Assembly: GCF_031755915.1 (NCBI RefSeq)
Contig: NC_083388.1
Location: 6,695,001 to 6,759,000, forward strand
Source: Ziziphus jujuba
Taxonomy: Eukaryota; Streptophyta; Magnoliopsida; Rosales; Rhamnaceae
Length of the DNA: 64,000 nt
Direction: 5' to 3'
Both the position numbers and the translations under genes were made by a program. The first letter of the stretch is position 1. Each line of letters opens with the position of its first letter. This document shows, piece after piece, positions 1-11,765 of this stretch. Under the pieces are notes generated by a model. That model saw nothing but the letters and a program-made list of their open reading frames with translations. It was not told where the DNA came from and did not search any database.

Positions 1-960
1 CTCTGAACTGATTGAACCGCCTCTGAACCGCCCTCTTCAAATGGTTTCTGTTGTTCTAAGGGTTGAATATCTTTCTGAAATGGATCAGACAGATGCTGTT
101 TTGATATTCCTTGCTGATCGTGAATATCTTTCTCCAAAGACGAAGGATGCAAAGGGTTCACGAAATCGTTGTCAATTTCTGTTTCAGGTTGATCATGAGG
201 ATTAACATCGTTGTTATTTAGGCAGTGTAGCTGATTATCATGTGAAGGACACGGTGGAAGAATGGGGAAAATATTATTGGATATCGGAGCATGTACTACT
301 GAGTAAGACAAATTCTGATCGCAATGAAACAATGTGCCAGCAGCAGCAGCAGCTCGCCGATCAGGAGGAGAATAGCAAGGAACACCAGGACCAAAGCTCG
401 CCAGGAGATAGTGGAGATCAATTCCAGCTTGATCATGAGGATTAACATTGTTGTTATATAGGGCCTCTAGGCAGTGTTGCTGATTATCAAGTGAAGGATG
501 CGGTGGAAGACTGGGAGAAATATTGTTGGATATCGGAGCATGTACCACTGAGTTATGCAAATTCTGACCGCAAGGAAACAATGTGCCGCCAGCAGCAGCA
601 GCAGCAGCAGCTTGCTGATCAGATGGAGAACAGCAAGGAATACCAAGAGAAAATATTCTTCTTATTGTTGAGGATGGATTATTAACATTCATGGTCATCG
701 TCATTTCTTCGATTGATCCACCAAAAGCAGAAGTAGAATGTATCCCTGGTAGCTCTGTTGCCATTGACTCCCTCGCTTGATCAAGCATCTCATTACCAAA
801 GCGGCTGCAGCTATGATCATTAACTTCTGCTTGCAACGTGACTTCTTCTTCTACGGTTCCCCTTCCCCAGTTACGTGCATCAAGAAGATCGTCCCAATTT
901 CTTTTCTCCCATGACCAAGCCTTGTTAAGATCTTCCCAATTCACTTCGTCCTTTTGAGGC
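1..960 (-). CDS. Unidentified Gln/Asn/Ala-rich protein, internal or 3' coding exon (partial)
   Basis: The minus strand is open without a stop from position 960 to the window edge, about 319 codons. The exon appears to begin at an acceptor (AG at 962-961), entered after two bases of a codon. It opens with a Trp-rich acidic stretch (NWEDLNKAWSWEKRNWDDLL), then a low-complexity part rich in Gln, Asn, His, Pro and poly-Ala (seven and five alanines, encoded by GCT runs). Two consecutive segments of about 70 residues are near copies, each running from a Pro-Cys-x-Ser-Pro motif through poly-Ala and VVHAPISNNI to NVNPHDQ. No stop codon is in the window, so the protein continues past the left edge. 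I do not recognise the family. The composition would suit a transcriptional regulator tail, but that is a guess. Codon use and lack of stops favour a real exon; short ORFs on the plus strand here are shadows. Confidence 0.55.
190..660. repeat. Tandem duplication of a ~245-bp coding unit
   Basis: Unit one starts near the gatcatgaggattaac motif at about 190 and unit two at the same motif near 430. The units share long near-identical stretches, for example ggatatcggagcatgta at about 279 and 529, and a CAG-type run of different length in each. The repeat lies inside the minus-strand exon and preserves its reading frame, so it duplicates about 70-80 residues of the protein. Confidence 0.75.
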
Positions 961-1056
961 CTGACAACTTTAACTATATATTTACACAAGAAAATTAATG
1001 AAATCTCAAATCATATATATCAAAACCAAAGAAATTTTCCAAAACAAAAAAAGTCA

Positions 1057-1212
1057 ACACCAAAGAAAATTTGTTTGCTTATTCCTAATAATTGTTTATA
1101 AATTAGGAACAGACATGGAAGCATTTTTCCATTACTTACACAAGATTAATCTTGTGTAGACTTTGCAAAAGTAAAAAAAGCATATAGCAAATTAAACATA
1201 TGCCTTTGGTGT
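1057..1212 (+). mobile_element. MITE-like element, copy 1
   Basis: About 156 bp bounded by the terminal inverted repeat acaccaaag / ctttggtgt, with an internal palindrome (cacaagattaatcttgtg). A diverged copy of the same length and order lies on the opposite strand at 10568-10717. The right-hand end is partly repeated at 1311-1345. No protein is encoded. No target duplication is clear. Confidence 0.55.
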
Positions 1213-1385
1213 CTATATATATATATAGAGAGAGAGAGCATTTCTATGGTGCGGATGGTCCGTATCCACAGCGAAGCACTGAAATATAATCCTATATATA
1301 TATATATATAAGCATATAGCAAATTAAACGTATGCTTTTGGTGTGTGCGTGTGTGTGTGTGTATATATATATATATAGCGAGAAA

Positions 1386-1478
1386 ACACTTCTATAGTGC
1401 AGACTGTCCGCATCCGCACTGAAATACCGAAGCATAATCATATATTTATATATATATCCGTTCACATCGTAAAAGTGC
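1386..1478. mobile_element. Short MITE with TTCTATRGTGC-type ends
   Basis: About 90 bp with imperfect terminal inverted repeats: acttctatagtgcagac at the left and the reverse complement of gcacttttacgatgtg at the right. A related left end occurs at about 1238-1256, and a related element at 23479-23589. AT dinucleotide runs surround it. Family not recognised. Confidence 0.4.
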
Positions 1479-1639
1479 TATATGTATATATATGCTGATG
1501 TTAGGCACAGAATTTCTAACAAAAACCCACATGTATGTATATTGTAACTTATATATCTCTGGTCTCTATATGAACAAAATACAATAACATTATATGTTCA
1601 AGGAATATTCACAGGGAATTTGCTTTCAAATTAACAATT

Positions 1640-2620
1640 ATTTTTCATGGAGAGGTTTAGAGAAGCATATGTCCATAGAGCATGGCAGGATCAAATTCAT
1701 GCCAAATTTTCCTAAAAGCTGATCATGTTGCGAAATATTATATACTTCTTGAAAGGCTAACAAGCGTTCAGTTAAAACATTAGCATAAACCAATTCTTTA
1801 TATTCAACCTATAAATTCATAGTTACAGAATAATTATCCTATATAGACGAGTTTTCTTGACATACTCAGACAATTCAAATTCAAGATGAAAACACCTAGC
1901 AGATTTCCTTGATTATAAACTTTCTTAGTATAAACCCACATATCTTTAGCAGAAGAACATGATCTTAAACTAAGCATATAATATGAGCATTGACAGAATC
2001 CAAATTCTATTGAAATTCCATTGTACTACTTTTACGACATCATATCCATCTTCATGGCATTGACAGAGAGCCAACGAAATGCTTTATTAACCTTTCCTTT
2101 GGACAAACATATGAAATTGAAACTCTCACGAGAGATAGCTTGTTCCACAGATAAGATTTTGGATTTGTCGATCGGAAATTTTTCAATGGCAAAACAAAAA
2201 AATCAATACCATTTACTTGATATGATGCATATACTCAAGCAATATTACCTAAAAGGAATCAGCTATATATTTAAAGAGATCTATCAATGTTTCCACAAGA
2301 CAAAACAACAACTGAAAATAAAAGGTTGGAAATCGAACCCAAAAGCAAGATAAAAAATTTTTTGTTTTCTAATGCATAGACTCTGATAGCAATATCAATA
2401 ACGGGTACGCAAAAAACAAAATAATAGAAACGATTTGCTAGAAACGTGTCTTCTCTTAGAGATAGTTTATTTTTATATAGCAATCTAATATTCTTTATGT
2501 ACAAGGAAAAAATAAATACAAATCATCTCAATAAATGGGCACTATTCAATAAATAATAACGACAAACATTATCATTAAAGGCTGATTTAGTGAATTGATC
2601 GAGCATACTTTGACATGTAA
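1640..2620 (-). mobile_element. Degenerate Ty1/copia 5' end: LTR edge, primer site and gag remnant
   Basis: Read on the minus strand, a TATA-bearing stretch (2480-2470) is followed by ttgctatcagagtc (about 2393-2380), similar to the initiator-Met tRNA primer site used by many plant LTR elements. After it comes a broken gag-like reading (about 2340-1640) with several stops. Recognisable pieces resemble the copia gag region around SSAKDMW and KIWHEFDPAM. The LTR boundary to the right of 2400 is not defined. The element is dead. Confidence 0.4.
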
Positions 2621-2861
2621 ATATCACTGAAGAGCCGCAAATATAAATAGATCAGGTTGAAATAAAAAATCTAAAGCACAGGGAAATTAAAGTACGATTA
2701 ATAATCAATAAAGAGAAAATAACAATAAAAACTAATTTTGAAGGAAAAAAAATTAACTAATTATTAATTAAAGTAGATCTAATTAGCTATATATATGCGC
2801 ATATATATATATATATATATAATCTATTAATAATTAAGTAAATTAATTAATTAATACCTAT

Positions 2862-3401
2862 AGAGTTCCGGGTAGCTTTAGTAGGGATCGAGTGCTGAGC
2901 ATCAAGAGTGTCCCCCGGTTGTCGTTCCCAGTTTCCTCTAAGGTAGATCAGCTGCTCTTTCCATTCTCCTCTTTCGGAGTGGGGTAAACCAGTGACCAAA
3001 GAAATTCCCTTCTCTCTGGGAGAAAAATAATATAGAGAAGTAGTCCCAGGATTTTTCTTCGCTACATAGCAATAACAAAACTCGTTCCAGCCCAAATTAA
3101 CATTACATATACGGTTCACTGCTAAAGTACCTAACATTATCCTCCAACAATTTGGTACTAATTGGATGGGGGCTAACTGCAGTCTGCTTAATATTTCTCT
3201 AATCAAGGGATGGAAAGGAAGACACAAACCGAAACTAAGAGCATAGGCAGGTATCTTGACTCCTGAATTATCATCAACAAAATTTTCTGAAACCCTCTCA
3301 ACCCTCACCTCCTCTGTAATCTTATGCTTATTATCTTCCTTAAATTTATCAAACAGTTCACTGGTACTTATCTTAAAACCAGTAGGCCTAAATTTAACCA
3401 T
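2862..3401 (-). CDS. PF04195-like 'putative gypsy-type transposon' domain protein, exon or fragment
   Basis: An open minus-strand frame starts at Met 3401 (MVKFRPTGF) and runs about 180 codons to a likely donor after 2862 (ATAG|GTATTAATT). Read through, it stops at 2847. The central part, PAYALSFGLCLPFHPLIREI followed by LAPIQLVPNCWRI, matches the conserved core of the plant domain annotated as putative gypsy-type transposon / PMD-like (PF04195). This occurs in many uncharacterised plant proteins of transposon origin. The GC content is higher than in flanking DNA. No partner exon is established, and the simplest join to the exon at 960 is out of phase (see rejected). It could be a captured fragment rather than a working gene. 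Confidence 0.5.
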
Positions 3402-3443
3402 AATTAATATTGTAGCCAAATAAATAAATAAATAAATAAACAA

Positions 3444-4084
3444 GCACAGAAAAGGTAAAAAAATATGATGAACAATAATAGAAAGAGATTATAGATAAGT
3501 AATTAAGAGACCGTGGATGAGAGAGTAAAATATATGTTACTTTTCTAGGCGATCAATAATTGAAAGAAAATGAGGCTGAAAGGAAGAAACTGACCAGCCC
3601 AGGAGCGAGCAAAGAACCCTGATTAGAAGCATTCCTATATAAAGTGAAGCGCAGTTAGAAGCACTCTTATATAGAGAGATCAAGAGAGAGAGAAAGACCT
3701 TAAACAAGCGCTGAAAATATCTTCGTGCGGCATGAAGACCTCTTTTGCTTAAAAAATAATAATAAAATAAGAGGTTGTCTTCCATGGAGCCGAGCCAAAT
3801 AGGATTCGTCTTTCAGGTGAGAAACAAAATTAATGCTGCAGTGCTACTTTGAGAATCTTCACCTACGCAGTGGTCCAGTTATATTTTTGAAAATTCTTAT
3901 GAAGACTAAGATAAAAATAAAGTTAAACTGGTGATCCCAACTCCGTAATAGCGAAGAAAATGGTCTGGACCGAGCGTGACTTATTCAGTGATCTGGCAAG
4001 AAATAGTTCGATATCGGTGGTTTGCATTAATTCAACGACGATCTTAAGTAATTTTTTTCAAAAAAAAAAAAAAAAAAAAAAACT
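3444..4084. other. Non-coding AT-rich stretch
   Basis: Contains a short AAAT/TAAA repeat (3418-3440) and a 21-base poly-A tract ending at about 4081. The short open frame at 3537-3785 shows no family features. I see no gene here. Confidence 0.5.
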
Positions 4085-5613
4085 AGGGCCTTATTTGCCA
4101 ATTGTTTTTAAAAAGTTTTATGTTCTGAAAAACAGAAAATTATTTCTAAAACAATTGGCCAGCGATTTTCAAAAATAATTTTTAGTAAACAAATAAAAAA
4201 TAAAATAAAATTTAAAAAATAATAATATTTTTATTTGTTTTAGAAACAATAAAATATATATTGTTTTAATTTGTTTTTTTTATTATTTTTTTAATCTGTA
4301 TTTTTCTATCTTATATACAGAATGTTGTAGGGAAAAAAAGTTACTTCAATGTTTTGAAATATTTTAGAGAGAGTGAGTTGTAGAGAGAGAAAGAATATTA
4401 TGTGTTTACAATGTATCCAATTAAATTTTTCCTTCTTTTTTTTGTTTTTCAAATAGAACAACTTAAAAAATAGCTAATTTTTTTTTTAATTCTTTGGAAG
4501 TTATATCAATTATTTTTTTATTATTATATTTTATTTTCCTTTCTTTTGTTATATTCCTACTAGTTATTTTATTTTATTATTTTTTTACCTTACTTCTTTA
4601 ATTAGTTTTTTTTAAAGATTTCTTATATCAATTATTTATTTTGCTATTTTGTTCTTTTTCTTAATTTTCCATTCTTCCTTTATCAAAATATATATATATA
4701 AATATATTTTCTTATCTATAGTTTTCCATTTTTTTTTTCTTATTTTTCATTTTCTATAAGATTTTTTCTAATTTTCCTTTTTTTTTCCTTTTCCATTGTT
4801 TTCTGTTTTGCTATAGGATAATTTTTTTTTCCTTATCTCCATTTTTTTTATAAAATTTTTCCCTTATCTCCCATTGTATTTTTTTTCTTTTTTATTGTTT
4901 ATTTTTATTTCTACCTTTCCTTTGTAAAATATCAAAAAAGTCTAAGTATGCGGTTTGACTATGTTAGTAATATATAAAAGTTAGTGATTTTATTATTATG
5001 CTAATATAAGATTTTGTGTATGTTTGCAGTTGGAAATATTATGTTAGACTTGTAGAACTTAGTTTTTCAATTAAGTACAAAATCTTAAGTCCCAATAGTT
5101 ATTTTATTTATGTATACACATAAATCAATTTGCTTGAAACTCACATCAAAGAATTAATAGCATATATTGTATAATATAAATTAAATTTAAAAATTAATTA
5201 ATGAAAAGATAATTGACTGATAATGTAGAACGGCTATTGGTCATACAAGAAGTGGAAAAATGTAATTCTAAAAGGTAAACTATAAATCAATAAAAAATTT
5301 AAATACATATAATTAAATAAATGATATATGTATATATATATATATATAATAATGTGACTGAATTAATAATAATGAACCAAAATTTTGGAAAAAAAAAATG
5401 AAAGCATGAAAAAAAAGTTTCATGTACAGGTATGTAACATGCAGAAAACTATTAATATTGAAAGAGTTCAAATAAAAAAAGTAAAAAAAAAAAATTTATT
5501 TAAAATTTTTTTGATACTAATTAAAAATAATTTTTGAAAAATGTTTAACCAAACATGTTTTCATATTTTTTGTTCTTGAAAACTATTTTCAAATACCATT
5601 TACCAAACACCCT
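4085..5613. mobile_element. Non-autonomous DNA transposon with long imperfect terminal inverted repeats
   Basis: The left end (agggccttatttgccaattg onwards) and the reverse complement of the right end (agggtgtttggtaaatggta onwards) can be paired imperfectly for roughly 100 bp, including the shared caaaaataatttttag-like segment. The interior is T-rich on the top strand and codes for nothing recognisable. The 'tttggtaaa' ends are typical of hAT- or Mutator-derived non-autonomous plant elements. I could not see a convincing target duplication, so superfamily is open. Confidence 0.45.
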
Positions 5614-7302
5614 TCGTCCTCATCAAATAAGAAACATCAATTTTCTATTCTCTATATTGAAAACAATATTTTAAAAAATGTCCAAATCAACACTTATTGA
5701 CTCCTTCAAACAATAATAAAACAATGCCAACTCATTGGTAATCAAAATTTTAGTTAACAAATTTATTGGGGGTAGAATTGTCTTAAGAAGCAAATTATTA
5801 TAAGAACTAATAATCATTTTATATTTTATTTTATTTTTTATTTATGTTTGATTCGAATAGGGCTTCTTGAATATGTAGGTCCCGTTTGATAAAGAAAAAT
5901 TAATAAGAATCTAATTTTTTCAAGAAAGTGACAATTTGTTTTGTATTTAGATATTTATTTGAATTTGAAAAAGTTTGGCTAAGGAAATATTTCCACTTAT
6001 GTGAGAAAATATATGAAAAAATTATTTTCATAGATGGCTGTATCATTTTGAGATTAATGAGAAACTAGTTTTAATTTAAATACAAATTTATCCTTACTTG
6101 ATTATACAAAAATAATATAATTATTTATAAATCCTAACTTTTTCATTATTTATCAAATATAATAAAAAAATGATTCTTATTAAATTAATTTTGGTAAAAC
6201 TAAATTTTAAAATTTATTCTTTTTAAAGTTTGACACTTTCCAAACAGTGTAAACTTTTTCAAAATCTAAAAGCTCAAAGTTACGCCTTTTGTTTTATTTT
6301 ATTTTATTTTTTGTTGTCAATTTTTCATCCATGAGCTTTAACTAATACAATGTTATCTTAATGTATAATTTGAAAATTAATTCATGCTACTTTCATATGC
6401 AGGGTATCAATAAGTATTAGTTTGTTTTTATTTTTTTTTTTTAATTATCAGTAAGCGTTAATCTTTCTTTGAAGGAATCAATAAGTGTTGATTTGGAAAT
6501 AAATTCCCAGTAATATTCCATGAACATATAATATTATAGTATTTTTGTTCATACAAAAAAGTATTTTAAATTCTTAGAAATATAAAAATAAAACAAAAGA
6601 AGTATAGCAGCCTTGGATTATTTTCAATCCCATGCAATTGTCAATTTTGTGAGACCCACAATGCTTCCTAATTAGAATACATCAAAACTTTGGTGGTAGT
6701 TGGCTTTTTCCTCTTCCTATTTTAAATCATTGCCTATTCACAATGATGCTCAAACAAACACACATTAAAACACATATTCCACATTTACATCCATATGTAT
6801 CTTTAATACTGCCAAGCCAGATTGTGAACTTGTTTTATTTCTTACTTTTTGTTTTATTTTTTATTTTATTTTTTATTTCATATCATTGGAGTTATTGGAA
6901 TCTAAAATTTCACATGAGAAAGTGTGAAGGTTTTCATTAGATTTTTAAAACGACTCTTTTATTTTTGTTGGATTATAATATTTCGCTGTTTCATTTACAG
7001 AATGGCACATCCCCACAAAGTGAAGAAAAAAATAAAATTATTAGAACTATTATTAGCTTTAATATCTTTCACATTCATAAACAGTATATCATGCTATTCT
7101 GTTCTTTCCAAACATACATTTTACAATAGCACTTTGATAATAATTATTATTATTTTTATTTCGAATAACTATTGTATAGATATATAAATAATATTTTTAA
7201 AAAAAATGTAATCACATTAAAAACTTGAATGAAAGTGAATAGGACCTTTCACACAAGCAAAAAAAGAAAAACTTTTCAAAGCTAGAATTGAGAGTTAGCA
7301 TA

Positions 7303-7340
<38 letters not shown>

Positions 7341-7830
7341 AATACAGTAATGCTATAGTCAATTTGTGACAACTTATGAACATATCTTTTGAAGGATCCC
7401 CATGTAAATTTTTTTGACGCCATAAACAAGTATTTTTTATAGTAAATCATATATATATATATATATATATATCTTTGAATAAATTGATTTTTACTATATT
7501 TTTTATTTTATTTTATTTTTTTATTGACATCAACAACTCAAACTCAGAAATAATAAGATGATATGCCGCATGGACCATTTTTATTGTACTTGAAATACGA
7601 AAATGTAAGTCATATAATATGATAGAGCTTCTAAGCTTCATATTATATATACATACATATATATATATATGTAGAGAGTCCACAACATGAAATCTGTTCA
7701 ATTCCAACCTTGTCAAACTTGAATTTAAAATAATAATTATTACGTAAATAAATAACAAATGAAAGGGCATGGTGAGCGTATATAAGCAGTTCCACAAGCT
7801 AGCACCACCCACAAAACTAGATCCACATAA
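5614..7830. other. AT-rich region without a supported gene
   Basis: Apart from the dispersed repeat it holds TA dinucleotide arrays (7309-7334 and 7449-7471) and short hydrophobic open frames (6743-6940, 6924-7187, 7513-7812) with no recognisable motif, start context or homologue in memory. I treat these frames as chance. Confidence 0.5.
5717..6500 (+). repeat. Long dispersed repeat, copy A (direct)
   Basis: This segment recurs in the same orientation at 9590-10310. Shared landmarks in order are taatcaaaattttrgttaac, attattataagaactaataa, tttagatatttatktgaa, and tgttatcttaatgtataat followed by ttcatgcta. Divergence is visible throughout, so the duplication is not recent. The inner part (5877-6255) is also found inverted at 22848-23245 and may be a MITE. 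Confidence 0.65.
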
Positions 7831-7833
7831 ATA

Positions 7834-8034
7834 CTAATACGTGCTGATTTCTGTCAATGCGTCCAGTTGGCCTTTTCTGAATGGATGCCCATTCCTTCTC
7901 TCCCATTGGTCAACAGGCAAACTTAAACCCACAAAAGACGTAGGCGAAACAACCTGATCAATCTGTCCTGTGTTATCCCTAACTCTACCAATAGCCAATT
8001 GCCAAACTAGCATTGATAGCCATCGACTGCTCAC
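7834..8034 (-). other. GC-richer island with a 66-codon open frame of unknown nature
   Basis: A 200-bp patch is clearly less AT-rich than its surroundings and carries an open minus-strand frame (start MSSRWLSMLVWQLAIG, later LSLPVDQWERRNGHP). It could be a captured gene fragment or exon. No family is recognised and no splice partner is apparent. Confidence 0.25.
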
Positions 8035-9477
8035 CTTTTTGTTATTAAATTAATTTTCAAACAAAAATTAATCCTACGTATAATTAATTAAGTTTGAAAT
8101 TAAATTTTAATCTTACTATTTTGGACTGTTATATGCCGACAAGCTTTCATATGTAAGTTGCTGCTTCAATAATTTGTGTCTACATACATAGTTACATTAA
8201 CTTTTTTTAAGTTTAAAATGATTATTATTGTTATTATTACTTTTTATTTGCATGGATGAAATTTGTTAGTGGTTTTAATAATGCTGAGAGCTGACTATGT
8301 TCGTATGAAAACAGTTCATAAGTTTAATGGTAAAGCCGTGTAATATTAAAAAATTAATAATAAAATAAAAAATTTCAAAATAATTAATTATATTATCAAT
8401 GTTTATTATCACTTATGACAAATAAGTTTATTTCATTTTATTTTAGAAGGTCTTCAATTTTTTGTAGTTAGATTGAAAGTTAATTGAGTTGCCTAATGTT
8501 TATGCAACTATAAAACATCTTTTTTAACTAATATCATAAATTTGAATAAGAATAATTAGTGTGTTTGTCTTGTAGTTCATCAATCCATAATTGAGATATA
8601 CATCCACTATGTGTACACTTTAATTTGGATCATATCCTTTTAAAGGAAGATCAATGGTGACTGAGATAGGGAAGAATCAAGAAAATTGAAAGCTCTACTT
8701 AGAATTGACAAGCCCATGTGTCTTAAAATTGCATTCTCTCAAAAAATAATACATAATATTATTTTGTCTTTTTTCTTTAAGTTTTTGGGTAAATAATTAG
8801 TTTTTTGTTATATATATATATATATTTTGCAAGATGGCATTCATATGATTTGGTAACAAAGTACATTAGTATAATATGAACATGAAACTAATTTCTATAA
8901 TTTCATGCCTATAGTATAAACATTGTATACCAAGCATACAAATAAAAAAAAAAAAAATTGCAATACACTAGGCACAATGCAAAATATAGTTTCCTTTTTA
9001 ATAGTAAATTTCATTTATATACTTTTAATTTTACCATTATTTTGCTTAGACTTCATATTTTTGAAAAATCATCATCAACATAACTTTAGTTTTTCATATA
9101 TATTAAAACAGCTCCATTTGTTATTTTTATTAATTAATTTAAACAATTAAAAACTGGAAGTTAAAATTATATATTTTATGATTGAATAACATTATAAAAA
9201 TACAATTTTAACCTTGAATTGTCAAAATTAACCAATAAAAATTGATAAATTATTTTATTTTGATAATTTAAAAAAATAAAAAAAGAAAAATAATGATTTT
9301 TCAAAAATATTTGGTCTTAAATGAAATAATAATAAAATTGAAAGGATGTAAATGAAAATCTGCTACTTTTTATATTTTGAATTAGAATATTCTCATAATA
9401 ATGATTGAAAAAAATCAACAAAAACACCCTTAGTTAGAAGGCCCAATAATGTTGTAGGGACTAAAAACTTCAGCAAA
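8035..9477. other. AT-rich region, nothing coding seen
   Basis: Poly-A/T tracts and TA runs only. The open frame at 8923-9150 is AT-rich hydrophobic noise. Confidence 0.5.
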
Positions 9478-9549
9478 ATTGTAAACCAAACAACATAACG
9501 TATTGTAAACCAAACAACATAACGTATTGTAAACCAAACAACATAACGT
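9478..9549 (+). repeat. Three tandem copies of a 24-bp unit
   Basis: The unit attgtaaaccaaacaacataacgt occurs three times head to tail with almost no divergence, which implies recent expansion by replication slippage. It sits just left of dispersed-repeat copy B. Confidence 0.9.
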
Positions 9550-9589
9550 AAATTAATAGTGCCACATAATCACGGGAGATAAAAACTAA

Positions 9590-10310
9590 TGAAATAATAC
9601 CTACTCATCAATAATCAAAATTTTGGTTAACAAATTTGGTGAGTATAAAATTATCCTGAAAAATGAATTATTATAAGAACTAATAATCATTTTTTTGTTT
9701 GATTCTCTTTTATTATTATTTTATTTTATAAATTATATTTAATTCTTAACAAGGCCTCATTTGATAAATGACAAAATTAATGAGAATATAATAATTTTAG
9801 GAAAATGACATTTTTTCTGTGTTTAGATATTTATGTGAAGATTAAAAAGTTAGGCTTAGGAAATTTTCCCACTTATCTAACAAAATATATGAAGAGATTA
9901 ATGGGAAACTAATTTTACATTTTTTTAAAAATATAAATTTATCTTTAATTTATTATACATAGATAATTTAAATTGCTTACAAGTTCAACTTTGTCGTTAC
10001 TTATTAAACATAATAAAAAAAAATTTTGATTTCTAGTAAACTAATTTTTTAAAAAATTAAGTTTCAAAAATTAATTTCCTTTCAAAGTTCAACACTTTCC
10101 AAACAAAGCAAACTTTTAACTAAAAAAATGTTATCTTAATGTATAATTTGAAAATTAATTCATGCTATTTTCATATACAGCGTATCAATAGGTGTTCTTA
10201 TGCTACTTTCATATAAAGAGTATCAATAAGTGTTAGTTTAATTTTTTTTTAATTATTATAAATAAGTGTTAATCTTTCTTGAGGAAGTCAATCAGTGTTG
10301 ATTTGGAAAC
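9590..10310 (+). repeat. Long dispersed repeat, copy B (direct)
   Basis: Second copy of the unit at 5717-6500. It differs by an extra partial duplication near the right end, where 'catgctaytttcatat...gtatcaataagtgtt' appears twice (10165-10190 and 10200-10230). Its inner segment (about 9755-10112) also matches 22848-23245 in inverse orientation. Confidence 0.65.
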
Positions 10311-11068
10311 AATTCCCTGTGAATATTCAATGAACATATAATAAATTATAAATTATATTATTATTATATATAAGTTTTTAGTTTATCGATCCCCAAAAAA
10401 AAAGTGAAAAAAAACAGATATTTGGTTTTTTTTTTTTTTTGGCTAGAAAAAAAATATTTAGTTTTTAAAGTTACAGTTTGTATACATGAGTGGCATTGTG
10501 TGAGAAATTGTGCCTAGCTCAGTGATAACATCAGCATATATATATATATATATATATAGATAGATAGACACCAAAAGCATACGTTTTGCTATTTGCTTTT
10601 TTCACTTTCACAAAGTCTACACAAAATGGATTTTGTATAAGTAATGGAAAAAGGCTTGCATGTGTGTTCCTAGTACATAAACAGTTTATTAAGAAGCAAA
10701 CACATTTTCTTTGGTGATTTTTTTTTTTTTTAAGAAATTTTCTTTCGTGTTGATTGATTTCGTACAAATCAATTTTTTAAGGGCAACAGTAGAATTAATT
10801 AAGAACCTAGTTTCTTTTTTTTTTTTTGGTTGAAAATTAACCACCTAGTTGAATGCACAGCCACAATGATTTGCCATTCTATTTAACTCCAAAGCCAGGT
10901 TCCATCCTTCTGCTCTTTGACAAAATAATGTCAACTTGGCTAGTACATCTCAAATCATTTATAATCACTAGATGTATCCATTAATATTAGGTCAAGATAA
11001 TTTATCTCAGATTCTTAATAAGTAACATCTATGTTTAGATTTATATATATATATATATATTGCAATAG

Positions 11069-11110
<42 letters not shown>

Positions 11111-11765
11111 CAGATTTTGATCCCGTATACAAATTGAATATGTTTTTTAATCTCTTATAAATTAATGGATGACTAAAGGCTACTGTCACGAAATTGACCC
11201 CTCATATTATTTGTAAACTTCAATTTCTAAGAGACATACGTATACCAAAAGGATCCTATCTTAATAAATTCATGATTAAATACATATCCTATCAAATTTA
11301 TTTCTTAAATCTTTTAGGGATATCCATTGATTGAACCACTACTATTGAAACGTTGAATTTTGTGCCTTTGGAGACCGGCCTGTGATCTGTCCAGCACTAA
11401 TGTTATTTGTAAAATGAATTTACAGAATTATTCTGCAAAAACAAAAATTTTGCAAAATTGAATTTTGTTTTGTGTTTTTTGGATAACTGAATTTTATTTT
11501 GTGTTGCGACGCTGCGTTATATATGATCTGGAAAAATAAAAAAATAAAAAAGAAAGAAAAAGAAAAATCTATATTGATTCAAGAATCATTCACTACAATA
11601 CAAACAATGTCTTTCTGCTAATCAGCTCTAATAATCTCTCTATATATACAAAAATAAATCCAAAACATATGTATGTATATAAATGCACAAGAAATTTAAA
11701 AAAAAAAAAAAAAAGAAGAAAAGATTAGTTTTCAATTTTCATCAAAATTTGTAAGTAATAAAAAC
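10311..11765. other. Intergenic DNA 3' of the F-box gene
   Basis: Holds the inverted MITE copy at 10568-10717 and two TA arrays around 11041-11103. No coding potential is evident. The stretch just left of 11766 should contain the F-box 3' UTR and polyadenylation signals, but no single site stands out. Confidence 0.5.
10568..10717 (-). mobile_element. MITE-like element, copy 2 (inverted)
   Basis: The reverse complement aligns over its length with 1057-1212, including the acaccaaa-type ends, the central short palindrome (here acaaaatccattttgt) and the flanking gcaaatagcaaa...gtatgcttttggtgt. Two copies 9 kb apart in opposite orientation indicate a repeat family of this genome. Confidence 0.55.

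Noticed and set aside
242..685. Two short plus-strand proteins with Gln runs (242-445, 491-685)
   Set aside because: They are antisense to the longer open minus-strand exon and reflect its duplicated poly-Ala codons read as CAG.
961..2861. A single gene joining the PF04195-like exon (2862-3401) to the open exon at 1-960
   Set aside because: The donor at 2862 leaves one base of a codon while the acceptor at 961 needs two from the previous exon, so the simplest join is out of frame. The interval also holds a dead copia 5' end.
9478..9549. Three regular 24-bp repeats as a CRISPR-like array
   Set aside because: The copies are head to tail with no spacers, in a plant nuclear context; it is a simple tandem repeat.
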